This document shows, in pieces, positions 16,773-25,681 of a DNA stretch of 45,512 nt. Below the pieces are notes generated by a model. The model was not told where the DNA came from and did not search any database. It saw only the letters and a list, made by a program, of their open reading frames with translations. Source of the DNA: an uncultured Acidimicrobiales bacterium (lineage in GTDB: Bacteria > Actinomycetota > Acidimicrobiia > Acidimicrobiales > SHLQ01). Position numbers and translations under genes: made by a program. Location: NCBI GenBank assembly GCA_937922235.1, contig CAKZVC010000070.1, positions 1 through 45,512 on the forward strand. Reading direction: 5' to 3'. How positions within the stretch are numbered: position 1 is the first letter of the stretch; the number at the start of each line of letters is the position of its first letter.

Positions 16773-17648
16773 CTAGAACGAGTCGTAGACACCCGACTGG
16801 GCGCTGCTGATCGAGTAGCCGGCGGTGCCGATCTCGGTTTCGGTGCCATCGAGGGTCAGCGTGCCCGTCACCCACACGGGGCCCCATGACTCTTCGACCG
16901 TCAGGCCGTCGCCTGGCTGCAGCGACACCATGACCGTCTGGTTGACCGGTGGCGGCGGCACGTGGATGCATGCGCCGAAATACGGAACGAGAAGGAACTC
17001 GGTGATGATGTCGTCGATGTAGGTGATTGGAGCAACGAATCCAGCGAGCTGAATGTCGTTACCAGCAATCTCGGGGTTGATCGGCTGGTTGTCGTACTCC
17101 GCCTGGAGCTCTTCGAAGACCTTGTCGGCCTCTGGCGAGCCAGGTTCAACCTCGGCCATGCGCTCGTCGAACCTGTCGGAGATGTCTTGGTCGGTGAAGC
17201 CAGGGGCAATGAGATCGTCCCACTCGATTTCTTCAAACCCCGGTGGGGGCGGTGTGGCTTCAGGCCGGTCGACCTTCGTGCCGACGAAGTCGTCGAGGGT
17301 GGCCCCGAACTGTTCACTATCGGCGCCTGCAGCTTCAAGCAGCTGGAGTCGGTTTGCACCGATTGCTTCACCTGACCCGAAACCCAAGTCGTCGACATCG
17401 ACACCGGAGGGGTCGGCGACTGCATCGACACCGGAGGGGTCAGCGGCTGCCTCGACAGCGATCGTGGCAGCCGTGTCAGCCTCTGGCTGCGCAGATGACC
17501 CAATCTCGACGATTGGTTCATCGCTTGCGCCACACGCGCTTGCGATCAACGACAGCGCAGCGAGGGCGCCGAGTCCGGCGCGTCGCCAGCGTGGGGGGTG
17601 AGAAATCGAGCGGGAAGCCATAACGGAGTGTCGGACACCTGTGTTCAT
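16773..17648 (-). CDS. DUF3299 lipoprotein, last gene of a Zrg-like zinc operon
   Basis: A 291-residue lipoprotein (lipobox LIASAC). The C-terminal DUF3299 domain is recognised by LAGFVAPITY, EFLLVPYFGACIHVPPPPVNQ (a Cys-His pair followed by a proline run) and the strand-rich end. Between them lies an acidic, low-complexity linker and an Asp/Glu-rich helix region. DUF3299 proteins accompany DUF2796 and LolD/FtsX-like ABC genes in zinc-regulated operons such as Vibrio zrg. The start ATG 17648 overlaps the permease stop in ATGA. A short coding repeat (VDAVADPSGVD, DPSGVDVDD) is present near residues 52-70. Confidence 0.85.
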   Translation of the reverse strand: MNTGVRHSVMASRSISHPPRWRRAGLGALAALSLIASACGASDEPIVEIGSSAQPEADTAATIAVEAAADPSGVDAVADPSGVDVDDLGFGSGEAIGANRLQLLEAAGADSEQFGATLDDFVGTKVDRPEATPPPPGFEEIEWDDLIAPGFTDQDISDRFDERMAEVEPGSPEADKVFEELQAEYDNQPINPEIAGNDIQLAGFVAPITYIDDIITEFLLVPYFGACIHVPPPPVNQTVMVSLQPGDGLTVEESWGPVWVTGTLTLDGTETEIGTAGYSISSAQSGVYDSF

Positions 17649-18901
17649 ACTTTGAGCGCTAGCCCATCTTGAATTGACCTTCGGTACGCAACAATACCAG
17701 GGATCAGCGCCACCAATCCGGCACCCGCGATCACCGCCAGCAGCATGGAAAGTTGGGTTGAATCAAGCCATGTCATGGCCAGGTTGACGCCCGTTCGGCG
17801 GGCAACGATTGGGCGGGCAACCGCCATCAACGCATACAAGACGCCCACGCCCGCAACGCAGCCCGCAGCCACGACGAGCAATGTCTCCAACAGAATCAGC
17901 GAGATGACGTGGCGTGCACGAGCGCCGATCGAACGGAGTACTGCAATCTCACGTCTTCGCTCGTTGAGCGTCGACAGAATCGTCGTGAGCATGCCTAGTA
18001 GACCGACGATCAGCACAAAGCCCGAGATCACGAAGAGCACCTGCTCGACGGTCGAGATCGTTCTCCAGAACTCGGCGAGCGTTGCCCCAGGAAGGATCGC
18101 CGACATTGGTTCGCCCTGAAATTCGTTGATTTCGCGCTGAACGGTAAAGGTCGTGGCCCGGTTCTCGAGCCCGACCATGAAGGCGGTGATCGCGGTAGGT
18201 GTCAGATCGAGTTGCAGCGCCTGTTCTGCAGTCAGGCGAATCCCGGTGCGACCACCGTCTTGCCAGTCGACGTGGATTGCTTCGATGCCAGCCAAACTGA
18301 CATGCACGGTGCGATCGACGGGCGTCCCCGTCTTCTCGAAGATGCCAACGACGGTGAACGGCTTGTCGTCATGCTCAGCAAAGTCGGCCGACACCAACCC
18401 GTGAGCAATAGTGATCTCGTCACCAATCGAATAGCCAAGCTCGTTCGCGACATCAGCCCCGAGCACGGTGTCGTACACCTCTTCGAACCGCTCCCCCGCT
18501 CCCAGAACCAGCGGTTGGCGGTCGCCGTACTTGTAGAACTCGAAGTAGTCGGTGTTGGTGCCCATCACCCGAAACCCGCGATGTGAATCACCGAGCGAGA
18601 TCGGTATGGTCCACGCAACTTCGTCTCGTGCGGCGATGGTTTCGTAGGTGTCCCACGTGACGTTGTTCGTGGCGTTACCGATGCGGAACACGCTGTACAA
18701 CAGCAGGTTTGTCGGCGAGCTTCGAGCTCCGACGATCAGGTCGGTTTGAGACACCGTGTTGAGCAGGCTGCTCTTCGACTCTTTGCGTATCTTGTCGACT
18801 CCGACCAACAGGGTCACGCTGATGGCGATAGTGAAGATCGTCAGGAGCAGGCTGGTGCGACGAAAGCGGGCGCTCTTGATCGCTATGCGGAGCAAGTTCA
18901 C
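17645..18901 (-). CDS. FtsX/MacB-type ABC permease of the Zrg-like zinc operon
   Basis: A 418-residue permease with the four-helix FtsX/LolC layout: one helix near the N terminus (TSLLLTIFTIAISVTLLVGV), a large extracytoplasmic domain (about 45-275), then three helices (VLFVISGFVLIVGLLGMLTT; VISLILLETLLVVAAGC; LSMLLAVIAGAGLVALIPG). The motif RRREIAVLRSIGARARHV between helices 2 and 3 is the FtsX-domain coupling region. It is GTG-started (18901), overlapping the ATPase stop in GTGA. Transport direction is unknown; FtsX-type systems usually work as mechanotransducers or exporters rather than importers, so its part in zinc acquisition is not obvious. Confidence 0.88.
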   Translation of the reverse strand: MNLLRIAIKSARFRRTSLLLTIFTIAISVTLLVGVDKIRKESKSSLLNTVSQTDLIVGARSSPTNLLLYSVFRIGNATNNVTWDTYETIAARDEVAWTIPISLGDSHRGFRVMGTNTDYFEFYKYGDRQPLVLGAGERFEEVYDTVLGADVANELGYSIGDEITIAHGLVSADFAEHDDKPFTVVGIFEKTGTPVDRTVHVSLAGIEAIHVDWQDGGRTGIRLTAEQALQLDLTPTAITAFMVGLENRATTFTVQREINEFQGEPMSAILPGATLAEFWRTISTVEQVLFVISGFVLIVGLLGMLTTILSTLNERRREIAVLRSIGARARHVISLILLETLLVVAAGCVAGVGVLYALMAVARPIVARRTGVNLAMTWLDSTQLSMLLAVIAGAGLVALIPGIVAYRRSIQDGLALKV

Positions 18902-19614
18902 GACACCATCCCGAGCTCGTCATCGTCGACGGTACGAAGCTCGATCGTTCGATCGAACCGGTCGGCGAGTTGTGGGTCGTGGCTAACGAAGATGAGCGTG
19001 CAGTTCTGCGCCTCGGCTTCACGGAACAGCAGGTCCATGAAGCGGTTGCGGTTGTTCGCGTCGAGCGCCGATGTGGGTTCGTCTGCAATGAGAATCTCGG
19101 GACCGCCAATGAGCGCTCGGGCGACAGCCACTCGTTGCTGCTGGCCCACGCTGAGCTTATTGACGGCAGCGTCGTGCAAGGGCTCACCAAGGTTGAGCGC
19201 CTTCAGTAGTTCGCGTGCAGTGGCAGTCGGGTCGGCGTTCTCCGACGCCCGAGCCTTCTTCCGGTCGGAGAACGAACACGCCAGGGTCACGTTCTCGAGG
19301 GTCGACAGGTATGGAAGCAGGTTGAACTGCTGAAAGATGACCCCGATGTGGTCGGCGCGGAACTGGTCACGCCGGCTGGTTGAGAGCTCGGCGAGGTCGG
19401 TGCCGAGCAGGCGGACAACGCCGCTGGTGGGGGCATGCACTCCGGCCAGCATGTTGAGGAGCGTGGTCTTTCCGCTGCCGCTGGCTCCCCGAACAAAGAG
19501 GTGCTCGCCCGCGCTCAGGCGAAGATCATCGATCGACAGGAGGTCTTCCGTCTGGCCGGGCCAGCGAAAGCGCACCTGGTCAAGGTGAAGAACCGGTTGG
19601 CTGCTCGAGGTCAA
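18898..19614 (-). CDS. LolD/MacB-like ABC ATPase of the Zrg-like zinc operon
   Basis: A 238-residue ATPase. Walker A GASGSGKTT, Q-loop FQQFNLLPYLST, signature KLSVGQQQRVAVARAL, Walker B ILIADEPTSALD and switch FVSHD are all intact. The LolD-like start is TTG 19614, whose TTGA overlaps the stop of the DUF2796 gene. A longer frame to 19683 would read into that gene and is not needed. It would energise the permease encoded next. Confidence 0.9.
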   Translation of the reverse strand: MTSSSQPVLHLDQVRFRWPGQTEDLLSIDDLRLSAGEHLFVRGASGSGKTTLLNMLAGVHAPTSGVVRLLGTDLAELSTSRRDQFRADHIGVIFQQFNLLPYLSTLENVTLACSFSDRKKARASENADPTATARELLKALNLGEPLHDAAVNKLSVGQQQRVAVARALIGGPEILIADEPTSALDANNRNRFMDLLFREAEAQNCTLIFVSHDPQLADRFDRTIELRTVDDDELGMVS

Positions 19615-20288
19615 GAGTCGATTCGCAGCTTTGGTTGACTTGGCGACAGTTCGGTCGCCGACTGGTTCGTGGCCGTGAGCCATTCGACGTCGATGTCTTC
19701 GAAGCCGGGGAACTCGTCGAACAGTGGGGTCAGGTCGAGCTCGATGAACTCAGCCGGACTCGAACAGGCAACTGTCCACGACACCATGATTTCCGAGTGG
19801 CTTCCGTCTTGGTCTAGCTCGGTCGTCAGATCGTCGAGTTCACACTCAGCAGACCCATCGAGATTGAGAATGCCGAGCCCGGTAAGCGCATCAGTGCGGT
19901 CAGCAACGGTGGCCCGGTCGTCTTCGGTTTCGGCTTCGTATTCGAACCCGAAGACGTTCTGGGTCGGGCCGGTGAGATTGATCACGATGTCGTTCTCAAC
20001 CCACGCAAGCGTGAGATCGGCCGTGCCGTGCTCGTGGGAGCCGAGGCCGCTCGAGTCATCGTCGTGTTCATCATCATGGTCGTCGTCGCCATGCTCATCA
20101 TCATGATCGTCATCGCCGTGTTTGTCATCATCGCCGTGCTCATCATCGCCGTGCTCAGACTCCGACTCGCTCGACGAAGCCGCTGCATCACTCGACCCTT
20201 CGCTCGACACATCGTCTCCGGAGCCGCAAGCGACAAGCGCAAGAAGCAGCGCGATACGGGTCAGGCAACGGCGGACAGCAGAAGACAT
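19611..20288 (-). CDS. His-rich DUF2796 lipoprotein, ZrgA-like zinc-binding protein
   Basis: A 225-residue lipoprotein (lipobox LLALVAC, Cys21). Residues 46-75 are a run of HGDD/HDDEH units, a likely zinc-collecting tract. The DUF2796 domain begins at GSHEHGTADLTLAW and continues through NVFGFEYEAETEDDRATV and a Cys pair (SAECELDD, VACSSPAEF). ZrgA of Vibrio has the same domain and a His-rich tract; this protein heads a matching operon here. Start ATG 20288 is preceded by AGGAG seven bases away. Regulation by Zur is suggested by the box 31 bases upstream. Confidence 0.85.
   Translation of the reverse strand: MSSAVRRCLTRIALLLALVACGSGDDVSSEGSSDAAASSSESESEHGDDEHGDDDKHGDDDHDDEHGDDDHDDEHDDDSSGLGSHEHGTADLTLAWVENDIVINLTGPTQNVFGFEYEAETEDDRATVADRTDALTGLGILNLDGSAECELDDLTTELDQDGSHSEIMVSWTVACSSPAEFIELDLTPLFDEFPGFEDIDVEWLTATNQSATELSPSQPKLRIDS
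20063..20153 (-). repeat. His/Asp-rich coding repeat in the DUF2796 gene
   Basis: Tandem imperfect units encoding EHGDD, KHGDDD, DHDDEHGDDD. They are rich in catcatc/gtcatc words on the plus strand, as in znuA. Confidence 0.7.
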
Positions 20289-20318
20289 CGGACACTCCTC
20301 AGATCGGTGATCATGTTT

Positions 20319-20333
20319 TGAGAATGATTATCG
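20319..20333 (-). promoter_or_regulatory. Candidate Zur box upstream of the Zrg-like operon
   Basis: TGAGAATGATTATCG (plus-strand reading) is a 7-1-7 inverted repeat with the central AATGATT of actinobacterial Zur boxes, a better match than the znu site. On the minus strand it includes GATAAT, a possible -10, so repressor binding would block the promoter. Confidence 0.6.
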
Positions 20334-20403
20334 CTATAGACTGTACACGCGCCGCTATCGATCGAGGGATCGGGCCCTCAGATATCGATTGTGAGCGGCC
20401 CGG

Positions 20404-22548
20404 CTACAGGTTCGACTCGGCTTCGGCCGCCGCGATCCTCGCCCGCTCGGCCTCAAACGGGTCCATTCCCTCGTTCAGAAGTGCGATGTCTTCAGGTTCG
20501 CCAATAATCGCAACGCCGTCGAAGGCGAGGAGCATGACGTCGGGCGTTGGGATAACGAGCTCGCCATCGCGTTCGATGAGCGCCACAATGCACGACTTTG
20601 GAAGGTCGAGCTCGCCAACAGTGCGGCCGAGCTGTTCAACGAGGAACGGCATGGTCTCGACCGGGCCATGGTAGAAGTGGTCGTCGCGCATCAAGATCGC
20701 ATTCAGCGCCTTGTCGTCAGTGGCATGCAACCACCTGGCCGTGAAGTGATCGCTTTGGACGACTTCCGCAATATGGCCAGCGAGCCGGAGATCGAGCCCG
20801 ACTGGCTGATTCGGCGATACGAGAAACAGCAATGTGTGAGCATCTTCGAGGTCATCGACGACAACATCGATATCGACGACCGACAAGTCGGCGTTCGGCC
20901 CGAATCGACAGACGACCAGCTCTGGCTGCTCGAGCTCTGACGAGATCGTGATCGACAGGTAGACGCCATCACCGATCGGACGGAAGGCAAGCGGTTCGAC
21001 CAGGATCGAGGCGATCTCGTCGCCAGCGGTGAATCGTTCTCGGGCGGTTTCGCGCAGGAGCACACTGAGCTCGGCATTGTCGTACGAGCCGGCTTGAACA
21101 TCGACGACGGCCGACCGTGCAATCAGCGCCTCGTAGGTGAGGTTCTCGTCTTCGGTCCGGTCGTGGATGATGGTCATGAGCTCGCGCTCGAGGCCTTCAT
21201 ACTTCTGCTCTCCGAGACGCTGATGCACGTGGAAGATCGCGCCACGACGAACCACGTACTTCGAGGCATACCCGCGGTACCAGGCAATACATCCGAGGAG
21301 CAGTGCACCAGTGAAGGCAATGGCGAGGAAGCCCATTTCGCTGATGAGCCATAGCGCAATGATGATTCCTGCGATCTGTAACCACGGGTAGAACGGCGCT
21401 TTGAAACCTGGCTTGTAGCTGTCGATACGACTTTCCCGCATCACGATGACCGCAATGCAGATCAGTGCAAAGAGCACGAGCTGGAAGGCCGATGCGAGCT
21501 TCGCGACGGCTTCGACGTCGAAGACGAGCAGCACAACCACCATCGAGACCACCGTCATGATGACCGACTTGGTCGGTGTGCCAAAGCGGCCAAGCTCGGC
21601 GAGGCCGCTCGGGATGAGCTTGTCCTTCGCCATGGCGTACGGATAGCGAGAAGCGGAGAGGATTCCCGCGTTTCCGGTCGATGCAAACGCTGCAATCGCG
21701 GCCACGACGATGAGGACGACTCCGAGATCGCCGGGCACCCAGTCGAGAAACACTCCGCCAGCGTCGGCGACTGGGGTCAGGCTTTCTTCGAGCTCGGCTT
21801 GGTCGAGGACGTTGATCAGGATCAGCGTGCCAAGGGTGTAAATAATCGTCGCTGTTGCAAGCGACAGGGTCATTCCGAGTGGGATGTTCCGGTCTGGGTT
21901 CTCGATCTCCTCGGCAACGCTTGCGACTTTCGTCAGTCCGGCGTAGGAGACGAAGACGAGGCCGATGGTCGAAACGAATCCGACCAAGCCCGAGCGGAAG
22001 AACTCTTGATCTGCGCCATTGGGCGCGAACGCCGATCCACCGTCGACCTCGGAGATTCCGAGGATGATGAATGCAGTAAGAATCACGACGAGCGAGGCAA
22101 CGAGCGCTCGCTGCAACAGCGTGGTTTCCTTCGCTCCAACGATGTTCAGCACGCCGAAGGCGACAGTCAAGATGATTGCCAGCAGCGTGAAGGACATGTC
22201 GAGGTACAGGCTCAGGTATGCGCCCATGCCAACGAGCGCAAACGCGCTCTTGAAGACGACGGCCACCCACGAACCAAGCCCGCCGATGGTTCCCATTAGC
22301 GGACCCATGGCACGGTCGAGGAAATAGTACGTTCCGCCTGCTTTGGGCATCGCGGTTGAGAGCTCGGCCATGCTGTACATCGCTGGCAAGATCAGGAGGC
22401 CGGCAAGAAGGTAGGCGAGGTAGACGCTGTCGCCTGTCAGGCCAGCAGCCAGACCTGGCAACAGAAACAGCCCAGAGCTGAACATTGCGCCCGTCGACAT
22501 GGCGTACACATCGAACAACGTCAGGTTCTTCTTCAGCGAGTCAGCCAT
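20404..22548 (-). CDS. APC-family amino acid permease with C-terminal EIIA-like and TrkA-C-like regions
   Basis: A 714-residue protein. Residues 1-430 are an APC superfamily transporter with about 12 helices; the N-terminal motif AMSTGAMFSSGLFLLPG and the helix-2 region are typical of amino-acid permeases. After the last helix a cytoplasmic region (about 455-620) resembles a PTS EIIA type-2 or universal-stress-like module (FHVHQRLGEQKYEGLERELM, EALIARSAVVDVQAG, ETARERFTAGDEIA). The C-terminal 80 residues (LPKSCIVALIERDGELVIPT, DVMLLAFDGVAIIGEPEDI) match the TrkA-C/RCK-C regulatory fold. The tail probably senses a ligand or phosphorylation. Start ATG 22548 follows AAGGGTGTGC. It lies 23 bases after the phosphatase gene. 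Confidence 0.85.
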   Translation of the reverse strand: MADSLKKNLTLFDVYAMSTGAMFSSGLFLLPGLAAGLTGDSVYLAYLLAGLLILPAMYSMAELSTAMPKAGGTYYFLDRAMGPLMGTIGGLGSWVAVVFKSAFALVGMGAYLSLYLDMSFTLLAIILTVAFGVLNIVGAKETTLLQRALVASLVVILTAFIILGISEVDGGSAFAPNGADQEFFRSGLVGFVSTIGLVFVSYAGLTKVASVAEEIENPDRNIPLGMTLSLATATIIYTLGTLILINVLDQAELEESLTPVADAGGVFLDWVPGDLGVVLIVVAAIAAFASTGNAGILSASRYPYAMAKDKLIPSGLAELGRFGTPTKSVIMTVVSMVVVLLVFDVEAVAKLASAFQLVLFALICIAVIVMRESRIDSYKPGFKAPFYPWLQIAGIIIALWLISEMGFLAIAFTGALLLGCIAWYRGYASKYVVRRGAIFHVHQRLGEQKYEGLERELMTIIHDRTEDENLTYEALIARSAVVDVQAGSYDNAELSVLLRETARERFTAGDEIASILVEPLAFRPIGDGVYLSITISSELEQPELVVCRFGPNADLSVVDIDVVVDDLEDAHTLLFLVSPNQPVGLDLRLAGHIAEVVQSDHFTARWLHATDDKALNAILMRDDHFYHGPVETMPFLVEQLGRTVGELDLPKSCIVALIERDGELVIPTPDVMLLAFDGVAIIGEPEDIALLNEGMDPFEAERARIAAAEAESNL

Positions 22549-22571
22549 GCACACCCTTCGAAAGGAGTCCT

Positions 22572-23444
22572 TTATGGTAGCGAATGCAGGAAAGCTAAGC
22601 GTGCCTTTATGTCGCACGTCGCAAAGAGCACGCCCTGATGGTTCATAAAGGTTGAATTTGCCCGGTTGAGGTCGAGGACGTCACCGTGAATATTTGTGGC
22701 GATAGCGCCAACTTCATGAAACAGGCATGCGGTCGCCGCAAAGTCCCACAGGCTGCCGCCGCCAGCAGTGGGCTTTGGAAACTTGAAGTAGCAGGCATTG
22801 GGCAGGGCCAGCACGCCTAATGCGTTCATCACTGCGCCACGCGGCTCGTGAATTCGAACGCCCTCTAGTCCGAGGTCGCGTGCGATCTCGTCAAGCGCAG
22901 CGACCACTTCATCGTGGTTCTCCAGGGCAAAGAAACTGCGGTCGGTAAACACCGAGAGCTCCGCTCCCCCAGCCGCCGAGTCGATCGACCACGGCGCTCG
23001 ATTCCGGAACGCACCAGCTCCTGATACTGCATGGAAGAGCGCTCCCTCTACGGGGTCATACACGACACCGATCATCGGGGTCCCGCTCTGATCGACAAGG
23101 GCAATCGACACGGCATAGCCCGGTGTCCCCTCAATGAACGGCAAGGTTCCGTCCAGCGGGTCGATGCACCAGAAGTAGTCGGCGATGAGCCGTCCGCCGT
23201 TGTCGTCTGTCTCTTCGCTGAGCAAGCCGAGCTCGAAGCGGTCGAACGTCGGAGCGAGCACGCGAAGGATCAGGTCCTCGGCCTGCCGGTCTACTTCGGT
23301 GACCACTTGGGACGACAGGCTGTGCCCGCCCTCCTTGTGCTCTATCTCTTGGGGCCTTGAGCGGGCGATCATCTGACCGGCTTCGGTGGCGGCTCGGATC
23401 GCAAGCTCAGCGAGCTCGTGTAGATCTTCGGAGGACAGCTTCAC
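22572..23444 (-). CDS. Inositol-monophosphatase-family phosphatase
   Basis: A 290-residue Mg-dependent phosphatase. Metal-site motifs are present in order: LLSEETDD (Glu-Glu of the first metal site), [15 protein letters not shown] (the DPxDGT motif) and, near the C terminus, [19 protein letters not shown] (the WDxAA motif). Family members act on inositol phosphates, histidinol phosphate, 3'-phosphoadenosine phosphates or NADP; the substrate is not fixed. Start GTG 23444 overlaps the stop of the upstream kinase-like gene in GTGA, so the two are coupled. A longer frame to 23726 is a shadow. Confidence 0.9.
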   Translation of the reverse strand: MKLSSEDLHELAELAIRAATEAGQMIARSRPQEIEHKEGGHSLSSQVVTEVDRQAEDLILRVLAPTFDRFELGLLSEETDDNGGRLIADYFWCIDPLDGTLPFIEGTPGYAVSIALVDQSGTPMIGVVYDPVEGALFHAVSGAGAFRNRAPWSIDSAAGGAELSVFTDRSFFALENHDEVVAALDEIARDLGLEGVRIHEPRGAVMNALGVLALPNACYFKFPKPTAGGGSLWDFAATACLFHEVGAIATNIHGDVLDLNRANSTFMNHQGVLFATCDIKARLAFLHSLP

Positions 23445-24427
23445 AATGACTCCAAGACTTCGCGGGCCAGTCGTTCGCTGTAGCGATGGAGCTTCCAGTG
23501 GCCGGGGCTCCAACCCTGCAAGAACCGGTAGAAGTCGGTCCAGGCGATTGGGTAGAGCTCGCGCCAGTCGGCTTCGAGCGCGGCGACATCGACGTCGCTG
23601 CCCAGGCGCACCAGTGCTTCTCCCAAGAGCTCGAAGTATCGATCGAGAAGCGCCGGCGCCTGGGCTTCGCTCTCGTCTTCGTCGAGGCAACTGCTGATGA
23701 AGTAGGCCACGTCTTTCATGCCGCACCCACCGCCGACGTATTGGAAGTCGACGGCCGCCGCCCGCCGCCCATCGGCACTGAAGCAGAAGTTGGCGAGCTT
23801 GGCGTCGCCGTGCACGAAGGTTTGGAACGGACTGTCAGAAAGGCGCTGGTCGATCTCCGCGGCCGCAGCCTTGAGTGGACCGTCGTCGAGGGCGTCGAGC
23901 TCTTCGGGACGCGTCGCGAGATGCCAATAGGTTCCCGTTGGCCACAGACCTTCCGGGGACTCCCCCATGAACGTGGCATGGAAGTTCGCCAGCCACGTCA
24001 GGCAGGCGTCGAGCTCGGCATCGTTCACGTGATCTCGTCGGCCAGCGAATCCCGCAGCGTCGAGGTCTTCCATGATCATGACGACCTCGCCGTTGCGAGT
24101 CTCAAGCGCCAACGACTGCGGCACGCGACAATCATCAGGGCAACGTTCGGCGTAGCTCTCGTACCACGCTGTCTCGACGCGATACGACTGCAACTTTCGC
24201 TCGTGCGAACGGTCGGACGTCCAACCACGCGGGTGGCGCCGCTCGTCGGGAAATCGAACGAGCTTTACGATCACGCTTGGCTGCGCACCGCCCTGCAGAT
24301 GACAACGAACGATCTGCCCATACCCGCTCCACAAACTCTGCACGATCGTTGTGTCGGTGAGAGACCGGGCGCCGGTCGCGCCTAGCACGAGAGCAACAAG
24401 TTCCATATCGAGGCGAGGGCCGGTCAC
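23441..24427 (-). CDS. EcKinase/aminoglycoside-phosphotransferase-like small-molecule kinase
   Basis: A 328-residue kinase-fold protein. The N-lobe lysine strand is [11 protein letters not shown], with EDLDAAGF as the linker. The catalytic loop [13 protein letters not shown] (His-Gly-Asp..Asn) and the metal-binding [10 protein letters not shown] are intact, and [13 protein letters not shown] follows as in the EcKinase (ecdysteroid/CHK) family. It would phosphorylate a hydroxylated small molecule, perhaps the opposing partner of the adjacent phosphatase, which is coupled to it; this pairing is inference. Start is GTG 24427, or ATG 24406. Confidence 0.88.
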   Translation of the reverse strand: MTGPRLDMELVALVLGATGARSLTDTTIVQSLWSGYGQIVRCHLQGGAQPSVIVKLVRFPDERRHPRGWTSDRSHERKLQSYRVETAWYESYAERCPDDCRVPQSLALETRNGEVVMIMEDLDAAGFAGRRDHVNDAELDACLTWLANFHATFMGESPEGLWPTGTYWHLATRPEELDALDDGPLKAAAAEIDQRLSDSPFQTFVHGDAKLANFCFSADGRRAAAVDFQYVGGGCGMKDVAYFISSCLDEDESEAQAPALLDRYFELLGEALVRLGSDVDVAALEADWRELYPIAWTDFYRFLQGWSPGHWKLHRYSERLAREVLESL

Positions 24428-24640
24428 GACCGAAGAGTACCGCTCCGCCCTTTGTGCTCGATCTCTACCGGATCTTTTTGTATCTCCTTGTATCTCTGGG
24501 TCGCGCCAAGGAGGAATTCACCATAGCCTTCGTCGGCGAAGAGGATTCACAAGCCGAGGGCGCCCACTACCCGACGGACGTGTCGATCCGGCTCGTCACA
24601 AACGGCGGTCCTGCAAGCCAGCAATCGTGGTACTGAGCAG
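24428..24640 (+). other. Intergenic region with no convincing gene
   Basis: 213 bases between a kinase-like gene start and a VOC gene end. It contains a direct repeat of TGTATCTC, a strong ribosome-site-like AAGGAGG at 24509-24515 that is followed by ATA instead of a start codon, and a short hairpin, CTTCG-tcgg-CGAAG, near 24525-24540. A 60-codon frame across it has no family resemblance. Confidence 0.5.
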
Positions 24641-24994
24641 TCAGGCGCTTCGCTCTCCAAGGACGCAGAATTCGTTGCCTTCCGGGTCGGCCATGACAAC
24701 CCACGACGCATCGCCTTGGCCAATGTCGATGCGGGAGGCGCCGAGTGCGAGAAGCCGTTCGACCTCAGCGGATTGATCGTCGGGCCGCAGGTCGATGTGC
24801 AGTCGGTTCTTCGCGTCCTTGGCGTCGTCGACCGCGAGGAACAGCATGCCGGGCAGCTTGTCGGGCTCGGCCTGAATTTCGAACACGGGCGGATCATCGT
24901 CGACGACCACCCATCCGAGCACGTCGCACCACCATCGGCCCAATGCGGTTGGGTCGTGCGCTGCGATCGTGACTTGCTCCCATTCAAGGCTCAT
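24641..24994 (-). CDS. VOC family protein
   Basis: A 117-residue single-domain VOC protein. It begins EWEQVTIAAHDPTALGRWWCDVLGW, the usual first module of the short actinobacterial VOC proteins, and has NRLHIDLRPDD as the middle strand and VVMADPEGNEFCVLG as the final strand. The likely metal His positions are in HDPTAL and LHIDL. Function unresolved. No operon partner on this strand: it stands alone between the TetR gene and the kinase-like gene. Confidence 0.88.
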   Translation of the reverse strand: MSLEWEQVTIAAHDPTALGRWWCDVLGWVVVDDDPPVFEIQAEPDKLPGMLFLAVDDAKDAKNRLHIDLRPDDQSAEVERLLALGASRIDIGQGDASWVVMADPEGNEFCVLGERSA

Positions 24995-25036
24995 GGTGCT
25001 GACGCTACTTCACGGCGCGCTACGAGCTTCAACGCC

Positions 25037-25645
25037 CTAGACAGCACGCGGCGTAGCCACAACTGAGCGAGTAACGAAATCTGCGATCTGACTCGCACTC
25101 CAGCCAAGACCAACGAGGTCGAGCACTTCCCGCGGGTCGCTAGTGACGTTCCACGTGAAGAGCTGCAAGAGCGTGTCGCCCTCGATCGGTTCGAGAAGCG
25201 GCTCGATATGTGAGCACGCATAGGAGATGACTGCGTCTCCACTGTTGCGCCGAGCGAAGAAACCCTCACTCGATCGGAGGTGAACGGCGAGTGGCCCGTG
25301 TTCGAGGCACGATGCGACCCAGCTCTCGTTCCAGACGCGGAAACGCTCGACGGCGGACTGCTGCTCGGTGTCCCTCTCAGCGAAGAGCTCAACGGCTCGC
25401 ACGGGCAGCTGCAGCACGAAGGCTTGAATCGCGTCGTCAACGGAAGCGAAGTGCCGGTAGGCCGTTGAGGTTGAGACCCCAGCAGTTGTTGCCAGGTCTG
25501 CCAACCGCGTTGGGGCCGACCCGTTCGCAGCAACCCACTGATTCACAGCCTCGATCAACTTGTCGTGCGTGCTCCGGCTGTCGGAGCGCTCGGGGCTATG
25601 CCGCCCAGCGAGTGCCGCCAGCGATGCTTCGACGGAATCGGTCAT
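25037..25645 (-). CDS. TetR/AcrR family regulator
   Basis: A 202-residue repressor from ATG 25645. The helix-turn-helix is at residues 28-70 (DKLIEAVNQWVAANGSAPTR, LATTAGVSTSTAYRHFASVD). The rest is the helical ligand-binding domain. A longer frame to 25699 would run into the operator palindrome. It is divergent from the PrnB-like gene with a perfect palindrome in between, so it probably represses that operon and itself. Confidence 0.9.
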   Translation of the reverse strand: MTDSVEASLAALAGRHSPERSDSRSTHDKLIEAVNQWVAANGSAPTRLADLATTAGVSTSTAYRHFASVDDAIQAFVLQLPVRAVELFAERDTEQQSAVERFRVWNESWVASCLEHGPLAVHLRSSEGFFARRNSGDAVISYACSHIEPLLEPIEGDTLLQLFTWNVTSDPREVLDLVGLGWSASQIADFVTRSVVATPRAV

Positions 25646-25681
25646 TCCGGCACTGTAGCCTGCGCCACCACCTGACCTTAG

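Noticed and set aside
24509..24530. Vector-like sequence (AGGAGGAATTCACC)
   Set aside because: It resembles the ribosome-site region of cloning vectors, but the flanks are ordinary genomic sequence and there is no further match.
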